A stretch of 64,000 bases of DNA from Thermoplasmata archaeon. GTDB taxonomy: Archaea; Thermoplasmatota; Thermoplasmata; Lutacidiplasmatales; UBA184. Positions 51,185 to 59,042 of this stretch are shown one piece after another (the stretch's first letter is position 1; every line of letters starts with the position of its first letter). Location of the stretch: assembly GCA_035532555.1 (NCBI GenBank), contig DATKQS010000024.1, positions 75,225-139,224 of the forward strand. The letters are read 5' to 3'. The translations under genes were made by a program, and so were the position numbers. Below the pieces are notes generated by a model that saw nothing but the letters and a program-made list of their open reading frames with translations, made no database searches and was not told where the DNA came from.

Positions 51185-52093
51185 TCAGGCGTCCTTCTTC
51201 ACTTCGTGGCCGCCGAACTTGTTGCGCATCATCGCCAATAGGCGTTCCGCGAACGGATCGGACTCGCGCGAGCGCAGTCGCTGCTGGAGGGCGAGCGTGA
51301 TGACCGGCGCGGGAATGTTGAGGTCCATCGCCTCGGTCACGGTCCAGCGGCCCTCGCCCGAATCGACGACCCAGGGCTGGATGCCCTGGAGCGTCGGGTT
51401 CTCCGCGAGCGCCGACTCGGTGAGCTCGAGCAGCCAGGAACGGATCACGCTCCCGTAGCGCCAGACCTCCGAGATCTGGTGCAGATCGAGCGCGAAGTCC
51501 GTTTTCGCCTGGAGGACCGCGAATCCTTCCGCGTAGGCCTGCATCATGCCGTACTCGATCCCGTTGTGGACCATCTTCACGAAATGACCGGAGCCGATCT
51601 TTCCCATGCGACCCCATCCCTTCGTCGGGCCCGGGGCGAGCGTCTCGAGGATCGGCCGTATCTGTTCGACGTCGGTGGGGTCGCCGCCGACCATCATCGA
51701 GTAGCCCTCCGTGAGCCCCCAGATCCCACCGCTCGTACCGACGTCCACGAATCGGAACCCCCAGCTCTTCACCAGCTCCGAGCGGCGCAGCGTGTCCCGG
51801 TAGTACGAGTTCCCTCCATCGACGATGAGGTCGCCCGGCGCGAGCAGCGGATGGAGCTGTTCCAACTCCTGATCGACGGGAGCCCCGGACGGGATCATCA
51901 GCCACACGATCCTCGGGGTGGGAAGCTGTCGGACGAGGTCGGCGAGCGAACTCGACCCGGTCACCCCTTGCGCCACCGCGCCATCGACGACCGATTTCGT
52001 GCGCGCATACCCGACCACGGTGTGGCCTCCGCGCACGAGTCGCACGGCCATGTTGGCGCCCATCTTTCCGAGTCCGATCATTCCGAGTTTCAT
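51185..52093 (-). CDS. gnd: 6-phosphogluconate dehydrogenase, short (YqeC/GndA-like) form
   Basis: This 302-aa protein is of the short decarboxylating class. It has Rossmann KLGMIGLGKMGANMAVRLV, IVDGGNSYYRD, substrate loop VGTSGGIWGLTEGYSMMVGG and catalytic-Lys motif SGHFVKMVHNGIEYGMMQ. It converts 6-phosphogluconate to ribulose-5-phosphate and CO2. Short forms usually prefer NAD+. ATG 52093 starts at the Rossmann strand. It is in the operon between the HAD gene and zwf. Confidence 0.95.
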   Translation of the reverse strand: MKLGMIGLGKMGANMAVRLVRGGHTVVGYARTKSVVDGAVAQGVTGSSSLADLVRQLPTPRIVWLMIPSGAPVDQELEQLHPLLAPGDLIVDGGNSYYRDTLRRSELVKSWGFRFVDVGTSGGIWGLTEGYSMMVGGDPTDVEQIRPILETLAPGPTKGWGRMGKIGSGHFVKMVHNGIEYGMMQAYAEGFAVLQAKTDFALDLHQISEVWRYGSVIRSWLLELTESALAENPTLQGIQPWVVDSGEGRWTVTEAMDLNIPAPVITLALQQRLRSRESDPFAERLLAMMRNKFGGHEVKKDA

Positions 52094-52107
52094 CGATCTG
52101 CTCCTTC

Positions 52108-52722
52108 TCACCCCGCGACGATGCCGGCGGAGGCGAGCTCCTCACGGATCCGGTCGGGGTCTCGCACCCAGAGGGTGCGCAGGCCGAGCCGGGCGGCCGA
52201 CTCGACGTTCTCACGTCGGTCGTCCAGAAAGAGCGCCTCGTCGAGGTCGCGCTGAGTGATCTCCAGTGCATATCGGTAAGCTTCGGGATCCGGCTTGCGT
52301 CGGCCCGTGTAGCACGAGCTGAGGAAGAGGTGGAAGATCTCGGGCAGATGGAAGGTCCGAATGCGATATTCGTTCAGGTCCCGCGACTCGTTGTTCAGCG
52401 CCGCCATCACGAACCTTCCCGCGGTACGGAGCTCGCGGGCGAAAGCGAGCGCCACCGGGTGCGGGGTCGATCGAGCGTGCATGAACCGACGGAACTCCTC
52501 GCGACCGAACGTCCGCGGTAGGTAGAACACCGTCGCCGAGAGGTAGGCCTCGAGGTCCGTCCGGCCCGTCTCGAAGTCCGTCTCCACCTGCCCGTGCCGT
52601 CGTTCGAACTCGGCGGGGTCAAGATCGAACCTCTCCACGGCCGCCTGGCGCGCCGCGTGGTCCCAGCCGTTCGAGAGCAGCACGCCGCCGACGTCCCACA
52701 GGAGGAGGGACACATCAGCCAT
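52108..52722 (-). CDS. HAD-like hydrolase within the pentose phosphate operon
   Basis: This 204-aa HAD protein has motif I as LLLWDVGGVLLSNG, where the second Asp of DxD is replaced by Gly. NNESRD is motif II, RKPDPEAYRYAL gives the Lys, and FLDDRRENVESA is motif IV. It resembles epoxide-hydrolase-like or haloacid-dehalogenase-like members rather than typical phosphatases because of the missing Asp. It overlaps the tal-pgi stop by 8 bp, so it is co-expressed. The role in the pathway is unknown. Confidence 0.8.
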   Translation of the reverse strand: MADVSLLLWDVGGVLLSNGWDHAARQAAVERFDLDPAEFERRHGQVETDFETGRTDLEAYLSATVFYLPRTFGREEFRRFMHARSTPHPVALAFARELRTAGRFVMAALNNESRDLNEYRIRTFHLPEIFHLFLSSCYTGRRKPDPEAYRYALEITQRDLDEALFLDDRRENVESAARLGLRTLWVRDPDRIREELASAGIVAG

Positions 52723-55471
52723 CGAGCGCCTCTCGCACGCGTCCGAGGCCCCCCGCAACGTCGGTTCCGAGATCGACGCGCAGGACCCGGCGCCCCTTGT
52801 GGCGCAGCGCCTGGTAGTCTCCCAGCGACTGCGCACGGATCAGTTGCCCGAACGTGTAGCCCGCTCCGGGAACCTCGAGATCCTGGCGCGGGGTATCGAC
52901 CAGCTGGAGGAAAAGACCGGTATTCGGGCCTCCCTTGTGCAGCTGGCCGGTGGAGTGCAGGAAGCGCGGCCCGTACCCGAGCGTGGTCGCGACATGCATC
53001 CGTTCGAGCGTTCGCCGGCGGATCGCCTCGAGCGCGCTCCAGGTCTCCGCGCTCGGAGCCAGGTACGCCTGGATGCCCGCGTAGTCTCCCGGTCGGCAGG
53101 TGGCGAGCCAGGCCCTCACGGCGTTCGAGAGGGCGGCGGGGTCGCCTCCCGCAACCGTCTCCACCTCCGGGGTCGGCGCCCCGGGCGCGGCGGGAGCCAT
53201 CGCCCGTCGCGCGAGCTCCTTCGCGAGCTCCACGTCCGGTTGGTCGAACGGGTCGATCCCGAGGATCATCCCCGAGCTCGCCACCGCGAGCTCCCAGCGG
53301 AAGAACTCCTGCCCCAGGTCGACGAGCTCGCGGGCGCGCAACCGTACGACCGGGTGCCCCGCGGCCTCCAGTCGGGCGGTGTGCGATGCGAGCGCGGCAT
53401 TCACCCCATCTCCTTCTTCGATCTCAACGAACAAGCGATCGGGCCCGTACACCTCCGGCGCGAGCATCGGTTCATCTACGATCGGAACGATCCCCTTGCC
53501 GGTCTTCCCCGTGCTCTCGGCGACGAGCTGTTCGATCCAGTCCGGGAACGGGGCGAAGCTCGGCGAGGCATAGAAGGTGAGCTTGTCGCGGCCGTGCGTC
53601 GCGAGCTCTCCGAGCGTCGCCCCCAATCTCAGAGCAGGATTCTCGGGAACGGGTATGGAGGGAGCACAGGCCGCACCCATCGTCCGGGCGCGATCGAGGA
53701 GCGTCAGGACGTCCACGCCGCAGAGCGCAGCGGGGACGAGCCCGAACATCGTGAGCGCGGAGTACCTTCCTCCCACGGTGGGGAGCGCGCGGAACGTGGC
53801 CCGGAACTTCAGATCCTGTGCGAGTTTCTCGAGCGGCGTGCCGGGATCGGTGACCGCGATGAATCGCCGCTCGGGCGCCTCGCCGGCCGCCCGCAGCACT
53901 TCCCAGAAGTACCGATGGAAGGAGAGCGGCTCGGTCGTCGTCCCCGATTTGCTCGAGACGACGAACAGGGTGTGTCGAGGATCAATGCGACTCTGCACCT
54001 CGCGGATCGCGTCGGGATGCGTGCTGTCCAGCACGAGAAGCTCCGGATAGCCCTCGCGGGGGCCGAAGATCCTTCGGAACACGTTCGGCGCGAGGGAGGA
54101 GCCGCCCATCCCGAGGACGACGACGTGGCGGGTCCCGTCCGCTCGGACCTCCTCCGCGAACTTGAGGAGCGCGGGCAGCGCGTCTCGCATCGTCTCGGGC
54201 AGTCGAAGCCAGCCGAGTCGGTCGGCCACGTCCGGAGCGGCGGCGGCCGGCCAGAGCGTGGGATCGCCTCGCCACAGTCGATCACCGACGTGCGCGTCCT
54301 GCCAGGACTGGATCCGAAGCTCCACGCTCTTCGCGGCGGGCCCGAGGTTCCACACCTGCGGATCGATCGCGCCGGCGAGGATCGCTTTCTTGCGGGTGTC
54401 GAGAGAGGCGAGGAGTTGCGCATACGAAGCCGCGAACGCCGCGACGCCCTCGACCTGAAGGGCCTCGGTGATCCGGACGAGGTCGATCCCAACCTCCTTC
54501 GCCCGCTTCAACAGGTCTCGGGCCTCGGGCACTCCCTCGGTGACTGTGTTGCCCCGGACGACCCCGTGGTCCTCGAACGCGGCCAGAGTGGCCGGCGGGA
54601 TCGTATCCACGGTTTCGGGCCCGACGAGCTCCTCGACGTACAACGTATCGCGCAGGCTCGGGTCCTTCGTGCTGGTGCTGGCCCACAGGAGTCGTTGAGG
54701 TCGGGCGCCCTGCTTCGCCCACGCGGGGAACGCCGCGCCTTCGAACAGTTCTTGGAACCGGGCGTAGATCACGCGGCTGTTGGCGATAGCGATCTTTCCC
54801 TTGAGGGCGTTCGCCCGCGGGTCCGTCGAGGCGTCGAGGAGCTTGTCCACGGCCGTGTCGATGCGGCTGACGAAGATCGACGCGACCGATGCGAGTTGGG
54901 ACGGCGCGGAGGAGCGGGCGAGCGCCGCGAGGTACGCCTGGGCGACCGCCTCGTAGTGCGCGAGGGAGAACATCAGCGTGATGTTGACGTTGATGTTCTC
55001 CGAGAGCAACTGCTGGATCGCCGGGATCCCCTCGGGCGTCGCGGGGACCTTGATAAGGAGATTCGGCCGGTGGACCGACGCCCAGAGGCGGCGCGCTTCC
55101 GCGATGGTACCCGGGGTGTTGTGCGCCAGTCCGGGCGCGACCTCGAGGCTGACGAACCCGTCGGCTCCCTTCGTCCGATCGTACACCGGGCGCAGGATGT
55201 CGGCCGCCAGGGTGACGTCCTCGATCGCGAGGCGCTCGTACAGCTCGGCGGCGGAGAGGTGAGGCTCGCGGGCCAGGAGCACCCTCAGCGCGGCGTCGTA
55301 GTCGGTACTGCCGGCGATCGCCTTTTCGAAGATCGTAGGATTGATCGTGACGCCCGTGATGCCGTCCGTGTTCACCATCCGCGCGAGATCGCCGTGGGTG
55401 AGCAAGCTCCGTCGGATGTAATCGAGCCAGGGTGATTGGCCTTGGGCGAGGAGGGCGGCCAGGGGCTTCAC
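52715..55471 (-). CDS. tal-pgi: Bifunctional transaldolase / glucose-6-phosphate isomerase
   Basis: This 918-aa fusion has transaldolase in about 1-370: GVTINPTIFEKAIAG and the Schiff-base Lys in PNLLIKVPATPEG. Phosphoglucose isomerase follows in about 390-918: LGMGGSSLAPNVFR, VVSSKSGTTTEPLSF and HSTGQLHKGGPNTGLF with the catalytic Lys. Such fusions are known from bacteria. It links glycolysis to the pentose pathway at fructose- and glucose-6-phosphate. GTG 55471 starts three bases from the transketolase stop. Confidence 0.95.
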   Translation of the reverse strand: MKPLAALLAQGQSPWLDYIRRSLLTHGDLARMVNTDGITGVTINPTIFEKAIAGSTDYDAALRVLLAREPHLSAAELYERLAIEDVTLAADILRPVYDRTKGADGFVSLEVAPGLAHNTPGTIAEARRLWASVHRPNLLIKVPATPEGIPAIQQLLSENINVNITLMFSLAHYEAVAQAYLAALARSSAPSQLASVASIFVSRIDTAVDKLLDASTDPRANALKGKIAIANSRVIYARFQELFEGAAFPAWAKQGARPQRLLWASTSTKDPSLRDTLYVEELVGPETVDTIPPATLAAFEDHGVVRGNTVTEGVPEARDLLKRAKEVGIDLVRITEALQVEGVAAFAASYAQLLASLDTRKKAILAGAIDPQVWNLGPAAKSVELRIQSWQDAHVGDRLWRGDPTLWPAAAAPDVADRLGWLRLPETMRDALPALLKFAEEVRADGTRHVVVLGMGGSSLAPNVFRRIFGPREGYPELLVLDSTHPDAIREVQSRIDPRHTLFVVSSKSGTTTEPLSFHRYFWEVLRAAGEAPERRFIAVTDPGTPLEKLAQDLKFRATFRALPTVGGRYSALTMFGLVPAALCGVDVLTLLDRARTMGAACAPSIPVPENPALRLGATLGELATHGRDKLTFYASPSFAPFPDWIEQLVAESTGKTGKGIVPIVDEPMLAPEVYGPDRLFVEIEEGDGVNAALASHTARLEAAGHPVVRLRARELVDLGQEFFRWELAVASSGMILGIDPFDQPDVELAKELARRAMAPAAPGAPTPEVETVAGGDPAALSNAVRAWLATCRPGDYAGIQAYLAPSAETWSALEAIRRRTLERMHVATTLGYGPRFLHSTGQLHKGGPNTGLFLQLVDTPRQDLEVPGAGYTFGQLIRAQSLGDYQALRHKGRRVLRVDLGTDVAGGLGRVREALDG

Positions 55472-55473
55472 GG

Positions 55474-57483
55474 TCAAGCCCCCTTCGAGGACGCGGCGAG
55501 CAGGCGCGTGGCGACCTCGACCACGTGCTCGACCGTGAGGCCTAGTTCCTTCTGCAGGATGGGGCCGGGCGCGGACGCGCCGAACCGATCCACCCCGATC
55601 GATGCTCCATGCTCCCCGACGTATCGAGTCCAGCCGAGGGTCACTCCGGCTTCGATCGAGATCTTGGGAACTCCGGGAGGAAGGACCGACTCGCGGTAGG
55701 AGCGGGGCTGTTCGTCGTAGAGGCGCCACGACGGCAGGGAGACCACACGAACCGGCACCCCAGTGCCGGCGATCCGCTGTTGAACGGCCAGCGCGAGTGA
55801 CACCTCCGACCCGGTCGCGATGAGCACGAGCCTCGGAGGAGCGGACGCCGCCTCCGAGAGAATGTACCCGCCGCGGGGCACGCCCTCCGCGATGGGATAC
55901 TTACCGGCATCGAGGATCGGGAGTTTCTGGCGGCTGAACACAAGGGCCGTAGGACCCGGCCGCTCGATAGCGACTCGCCACGCAGCGATCGTCTCGTTGG
56001 CATCGGCCGGACGGATGACGTTGAGGCCGGGGATCGCGCGCAGGCTCAGCAGCTGCTCGACCGGCTGGTGAGTGGGGCCGTCCTCCCCCATTCCGATGCT
56101 GTCGTGCGTGAACACGAGGATCACGTGCGTCTGTTGGAGCGCCGCGAGCCGGATGGCGCCCCGCGCGTAGTCGGAGAAGATGAGGAACGTCCCGCCGTAC
56201 GGGAGGAGCCCTCCGTGCAGCGCCATGCCGTTGAGCGCGCCGACCATCGCGTGCTCTCGAACCCCGAAGTGGAAGTTGCGTCCCTTCGCCTCCACGGAGG
56301 AGTAGTCCGGAGACCCCGGCAGGAGCGTCTTCGTCGAGGGGGAGAGATCGGCCGCTCCGCCGACGAGCGCCGGGAGAGTCGGCGCGAGGGCGTCCAGCGC
56401 CCTCTGGGAGGCGTCCCGCGTCGCCATGGGCCCGTCGGCGGGAGCGAAGGTCGAGAGGGTCGAGCTCCATCGGGGAGGAAGTGTCCCGGTGATCTGTCCA
56501 TCGAACGCGGCGGCCTTCACGGGGTACGCGATCCGGAACCTCTCCCGGAGGGTCTCCCACTCCTTCTGCCATGTCGCTCCACGGGCAACGGCCTCGCCGA
56601 AGTGCATGCGGGCCACAACCGGAACCAGGAAAGTAGGTTCGAGCGGCCAGTCCAGCTTCTCCTTCGTCGCCCGGAGGTTGACCGGCCCCAGTGCCTCTCC
56701 GTGCGCCTCGCGAGTGTCCTGAACCGGACTGCCGTAGCCGATGTGGGTGCGCACGCAGATGAGGGAGGGGTGCGCCGTTTCTGCCTGCGCGGCACGGATC
56801 GCGGCCTCGATCGCGGGGAGATCGTTCCCGTTGGGGACCCTCTGGACGTGCCAGCCGTACGCGACGAACCGTGCGGCGACGTCCTCCGTGAACGCCCACT
56901 CCGTCGGCCCCTCGAGAGAGATGTGATTGTCGTCGTAGAGATAGATCAGTTTGCCGAGACCGAGCGTTCCGGCGAGCGAAGCGGCCTCGGAGGCGATCCC
57001 CTCCATCAGGTCTCCGTCGGAGACGATCGCGTAGGTGTAGTGGTCCACGAGCGGGAAGCCTTCCTCGTTGAAGGTGGCGGAGAGATGCCGCTCCGCGATT
57101 GCCATCCCCACGCCCATCGCGAATCCCTGTCCCAAGGGGCCGGTCGTGGCCTCCACGCCCGGAGTGAGTCCGTACTCGGGGTGCCCGGGGGTCCGGCTCC
57201 CCCACTGCCGGAACCGCTGGAGCTCCTCGATGGGCAGGTCGTACCCCGTCACGTGGAGGAGCGAGTACAGCAGAGCGGAACCGTGTCCTGCCGACAGCAC
57301 GAAGCGGTCCCGGTTGCACCAGTGCGGGTCTCGAGGGTTGTGACGGAGGAACCGATCCCAGAGCACGTAGGCCATCGGCGCCGCGCCGAGCGGCAGGCCG
57401 GGATGGCCGGACTTCGCTTTCTCGATCGAGTCGACGGAGAGGAATCGGAGGGTGTTGATGCACGTCGAATCCATATCGGCCAT
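55474..57483 (-). CDS. tkt: Transketolase (full-length, bacterial type)
   Basis: This 669-aa single-chain transketolase contrasts with the split N/C subunits common in archaea. Thiamine diphosphate motif: [18 protein letters not shown], then [10 protein letters not shown]. Substrate loops: [20 protein letters not shown] and [20 protein letters not shown]. The middle [15 protein letters not shown] carries the catalytic Glu. It is the first gene of the operon. The TATA-like CTTTTAGA near 57613-57620 implies a 5' leader of about 100 nt, unusual for this genome. Confidence 0.95.
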   Translation of the reverse strand: MADMDSTCINTLRFLSVDSIEKAKSGHPGLPLGAAPMAYVLWDRFLRHNPRDPHWCNRDRFVLSAGHGSALLYSLLHVTGYDLPIEELQRFRQWGSRTPGHPEYGLTPGVEATTGPLGQGFAMGVGMAIAERHLSATFNEEGFPLVDHYTYAIVSDGDLMEGIASEAASLAGTLGLGKLIYLYDDNHISLEGPTEWAFTEDVAARFVAYGWHVQRVPNGNDLPAIEAAIRAAQAETAHPSLICVRTHIGYGSPVQDTREAHGEALGPVNLRATKEKLDWPLEPTFLVPVVARMHFGEAVARGATWQKEWETLRERFRIAYPVKAAAFDGQITGTLPPRWSSTLSTFAPADGPMATRDASQRALDALAPTLPALVGGAADLSPSTKTLLPGSPDYSSVEAKGRNFHFGVREHAMVGALNGMALHGGLLPYGGTFLIFSDYARGAIRLAALQQTHVILVFTHDSIGMGEDGPTHQPVEQLLSLRAIPGLNVIRPADANETIAAWRVAIERPGPTALVFSRQKLPILDAGKYPIAEGVPRGGYILSEAASAPPRLVLIATGSEVSLALAVQQRIAGTGVPVRVVSLPSWRLYDEQPRSYRESVLPPGVPKISIEAGVTLGWTRYVGEHGASIGVDRFGASAPGPILQKELGLTVEHVVEVATRLLAASSKGA

Positions 57484-57758
57484 GTGGTTCGCCTCGGATC
57501 GACGGGAGCGCTGGGGAGTCGTCTCGATGCGGTCGGGGAGCGTGCGCCCCGCTCCTCGGTCGATGGACGACTCGCCTTCGCAACCGTGTCCAGCGGGCCG
57601 CAAAGCTTGCTGGTCTAAAAGCGAACGGTGCGTCGGGACGCTCCAGCCGCCGGGTTTCGTCCCCGGAGGGATCGCGGAACCAACCGAAACGAGCGGCGGC
57701 GCTACCGTGTCGGTCCCTTCGCTCTCCGCATCGCTCCGGGACGTTCTAGGCAACTGTC

Positions 57759-57887
57759 ATGAATCCTCTCGGCCTTCCCGGGGGGATGTCCGCCGAGATT
57801 GCTTGTGCGTGCTGCTCGTGCTCGGATTGCTGCCGGTGCTGTGCCTGTTGCTCCGTGGAGCAGGCCTGCTGCCCAACCTGCCCTTGA
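57759..57887 (+). CDS. Cysteine-rich metallothionein-like peptide
   Basis: This 42-aa frame has 13 cysteines, all between residues 16 and 41, arranged as CxCC, CxCxxCC, CCxCC and CCxxC (CACCSCSDCCRCCACC, then CCPTC). Apart from Met-Asn-Pro-Leu-Gly at the start it is almost all Cys, Ala, Ser and Pro, with no aromatic residues, the composition of metallothioneins that bind Cu(I), Zn or Cd as thiolate clusters. ATG 57759 or 57786 can start it. It ends 22 bp before a methyltransferase gene and 1.2 kb from a copper ATPase. No strong TATA box was seen, so expression is unproven. Confidence 0.5.
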   Translation: MNPLGLPGGMSAEIACACCSCSDCCRCCACCSVEQACCPTCP

Positions 57888-57909
57888 AGGTCAGGATGCG
57901 ACGGGCCCC

Positions 57910-58794
57910 ATGGTTTCTCGACGCCGGCATTGGGACTCCATCTACCGGACCAAAGGCGAGGACGAGCTCAGCTGGCACCAGGATGAACCGACCGCTTCCC
58001 TTCGTCTGCTACGAGGGGTAGCGAACCGTCGCAGTCGAATCGTCGACATCGGAGGCGGAACCTCGCCCTTGGCAGGCCGACTGTCCGAGCATGGTTTCCA
58101 CCAGGTCACGGTCGTCGACATCGCCGACGCGGCGGTCCAACTGGGTCCCAAGCGTTCGGAGACCGGCGAACCGAACGTTCGTTGGATCCGTGCCGACGTC
58201 ACCCGCGTGGACCGGCTGGCTCGGTTTGACGTCTGGCACGACCGGGCGTTCTTCCACTTCCTCACCGACGCCAAGGATCGGAGAGCCTACGTGCGGCTGG
58301 CCCGCCGGAGCGTACCCGTGGGGGGCCACGTCATCCTCGCCGCCTTTGCTCTGGATGGGCCGGAGACCTGCAGCGGCCTCGACGTCGTTCGGTACGATGG
58401 GAGGAAGCTCGAGTCGGAGTTCGCGAGAGGCTTCCGACTCCTTCGGGAGCGTCGGGAGATCCATCGGACCCCGTGGGGGGCCCGCCAGCCTTTCACGTAC
58501 GTCGTGTTCCGACGGGTTCGAGTGGGCGAAGCAGGCGCCCGGGCCCGGAGTCGATCGCCTAGAGCACGCCCCAGGTCGCATTCACCCAGACCGTCACCAT
58601 ACCGGAGCCCGCGCCCGCGAACCCCGCGCCACACTGGTACGTCCCGCCCCACGACCAGAACGAGTAGGAGTCGGTCCCGTCCATCATCGAGTGGTCGAAC
58701 ATCATCCCGCCCGATCCTTCCATCCAATAGTGCATCGCTCGCACCCCCGCCCCTGGGGAAAAGTGAACCGTCACCCACCCCACCTCGGGGATAG
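57910..58794 (+). CDS. TPMT-like SAM-dependent methyltransferase
   Basis: The family domain covers about residues 1-205 of the open frame: HWDSIYRTKGEDELSWHQDE, SAM loop IVDIGGGTSPLAGRLSEHG, VTVVDIADAA, and FDVWHDRAFFHFLTDAKD, as in thiopurine/thiol methyltransferase relatives. GPETCSGLDVVRYDG is typical of the group. The frame then runs on for about 90 low-complexity Arg/Ser/Pro residues antisense to the next gene. A stop in the other frame at 58560 suggests the true end is near 58560 with a one-base shift or sequencing error. It may methylate small thiols or metalloids. Confidence 0.7.
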   Translation: MVSRRRHWDSIYRTKGEDELSWHQDEPTASLRLLRGVANRRSRIVDIGGGTSPLAGRLSEHGFHQVTVVDIADAAVQLGPKRSETGEPNVRWIRADVTRVDRLARFDVWHDRAFFHFLTDAKDRRAYVRLARRSVPVGGHVILAAFALDGPETCSGLDVVRYDGRKLESEFARGFRLLRERREIHRTPWGARQPFTYVVFRRVRVGEAGARARSRSPRARPRSHSPRPSPYRSPRPRTPRHTGTSRPTTRTSRSRSRPSSSGRTSSRPILPSNSASLAPPPLGKSEPSPTPPRG

Positions 58795-58975
58795 ATACGG
58801 CGGTCGTTGCGCCCGCCTGCGACGAGACCGTGATCGGTTTCGATGCCGAGTTGTACGGCACGATCGTCAGCGCGAGAAACGCGCCGGCGATGATCACCAC
58901 CGTCACGACCACGACGATGACTCGCCGCTGCCGGCTGGAAGCCGGCCTCCTCCCGGGTTCGGAGGATCGCACCAT
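58559..58975 (-). CDS. Membrane-anchored Met/His-rich protein, possible copper binder
   Basis: This 138-aa protein has a basic N-terminus, one membrane helix (VIVVVVTVVIIAGAFLALTI) and an exported beta domain. The segment AMHYWMEGSGGMMFDHSMMD has five Met and two His residues, a composition used for Cu(I)/Cu(II) binding outside the cell. Cys and Trp occur nearby (YQCGAG). It sits next to the CopA-type ATPase, 68 bp after its stop in reading order. The copper role is inferred from composition and position. Confidence 0.6.
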   Translation of the reverse strand: MVRSSEPGRRPASSRQRRVIVVVVTVVIIAGAFLALTIVPYNSASKPITVSSQAGATTAVSIPEVGWVTVHFSPGAGVRAMHYWMEGSGGMMFDHSMMDGTDSYSFWSWGGTYQCGAGFAGAGSGMVTVWVNATWGVL

Positions 58976-59042
58976 GCGATCCTTGACGGCGGAAGGAGAT
59001 TAGAAGCGCCCGTCAAGCGCGCTTGACGCGGTATCCCACGGG

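Noticed and set aside
52799-55435. 878-aa plus-strand frame opposite tal-pgi
   Set aside because: Long but featureless and entirely antisense to a protein with two complete enzyme domains.
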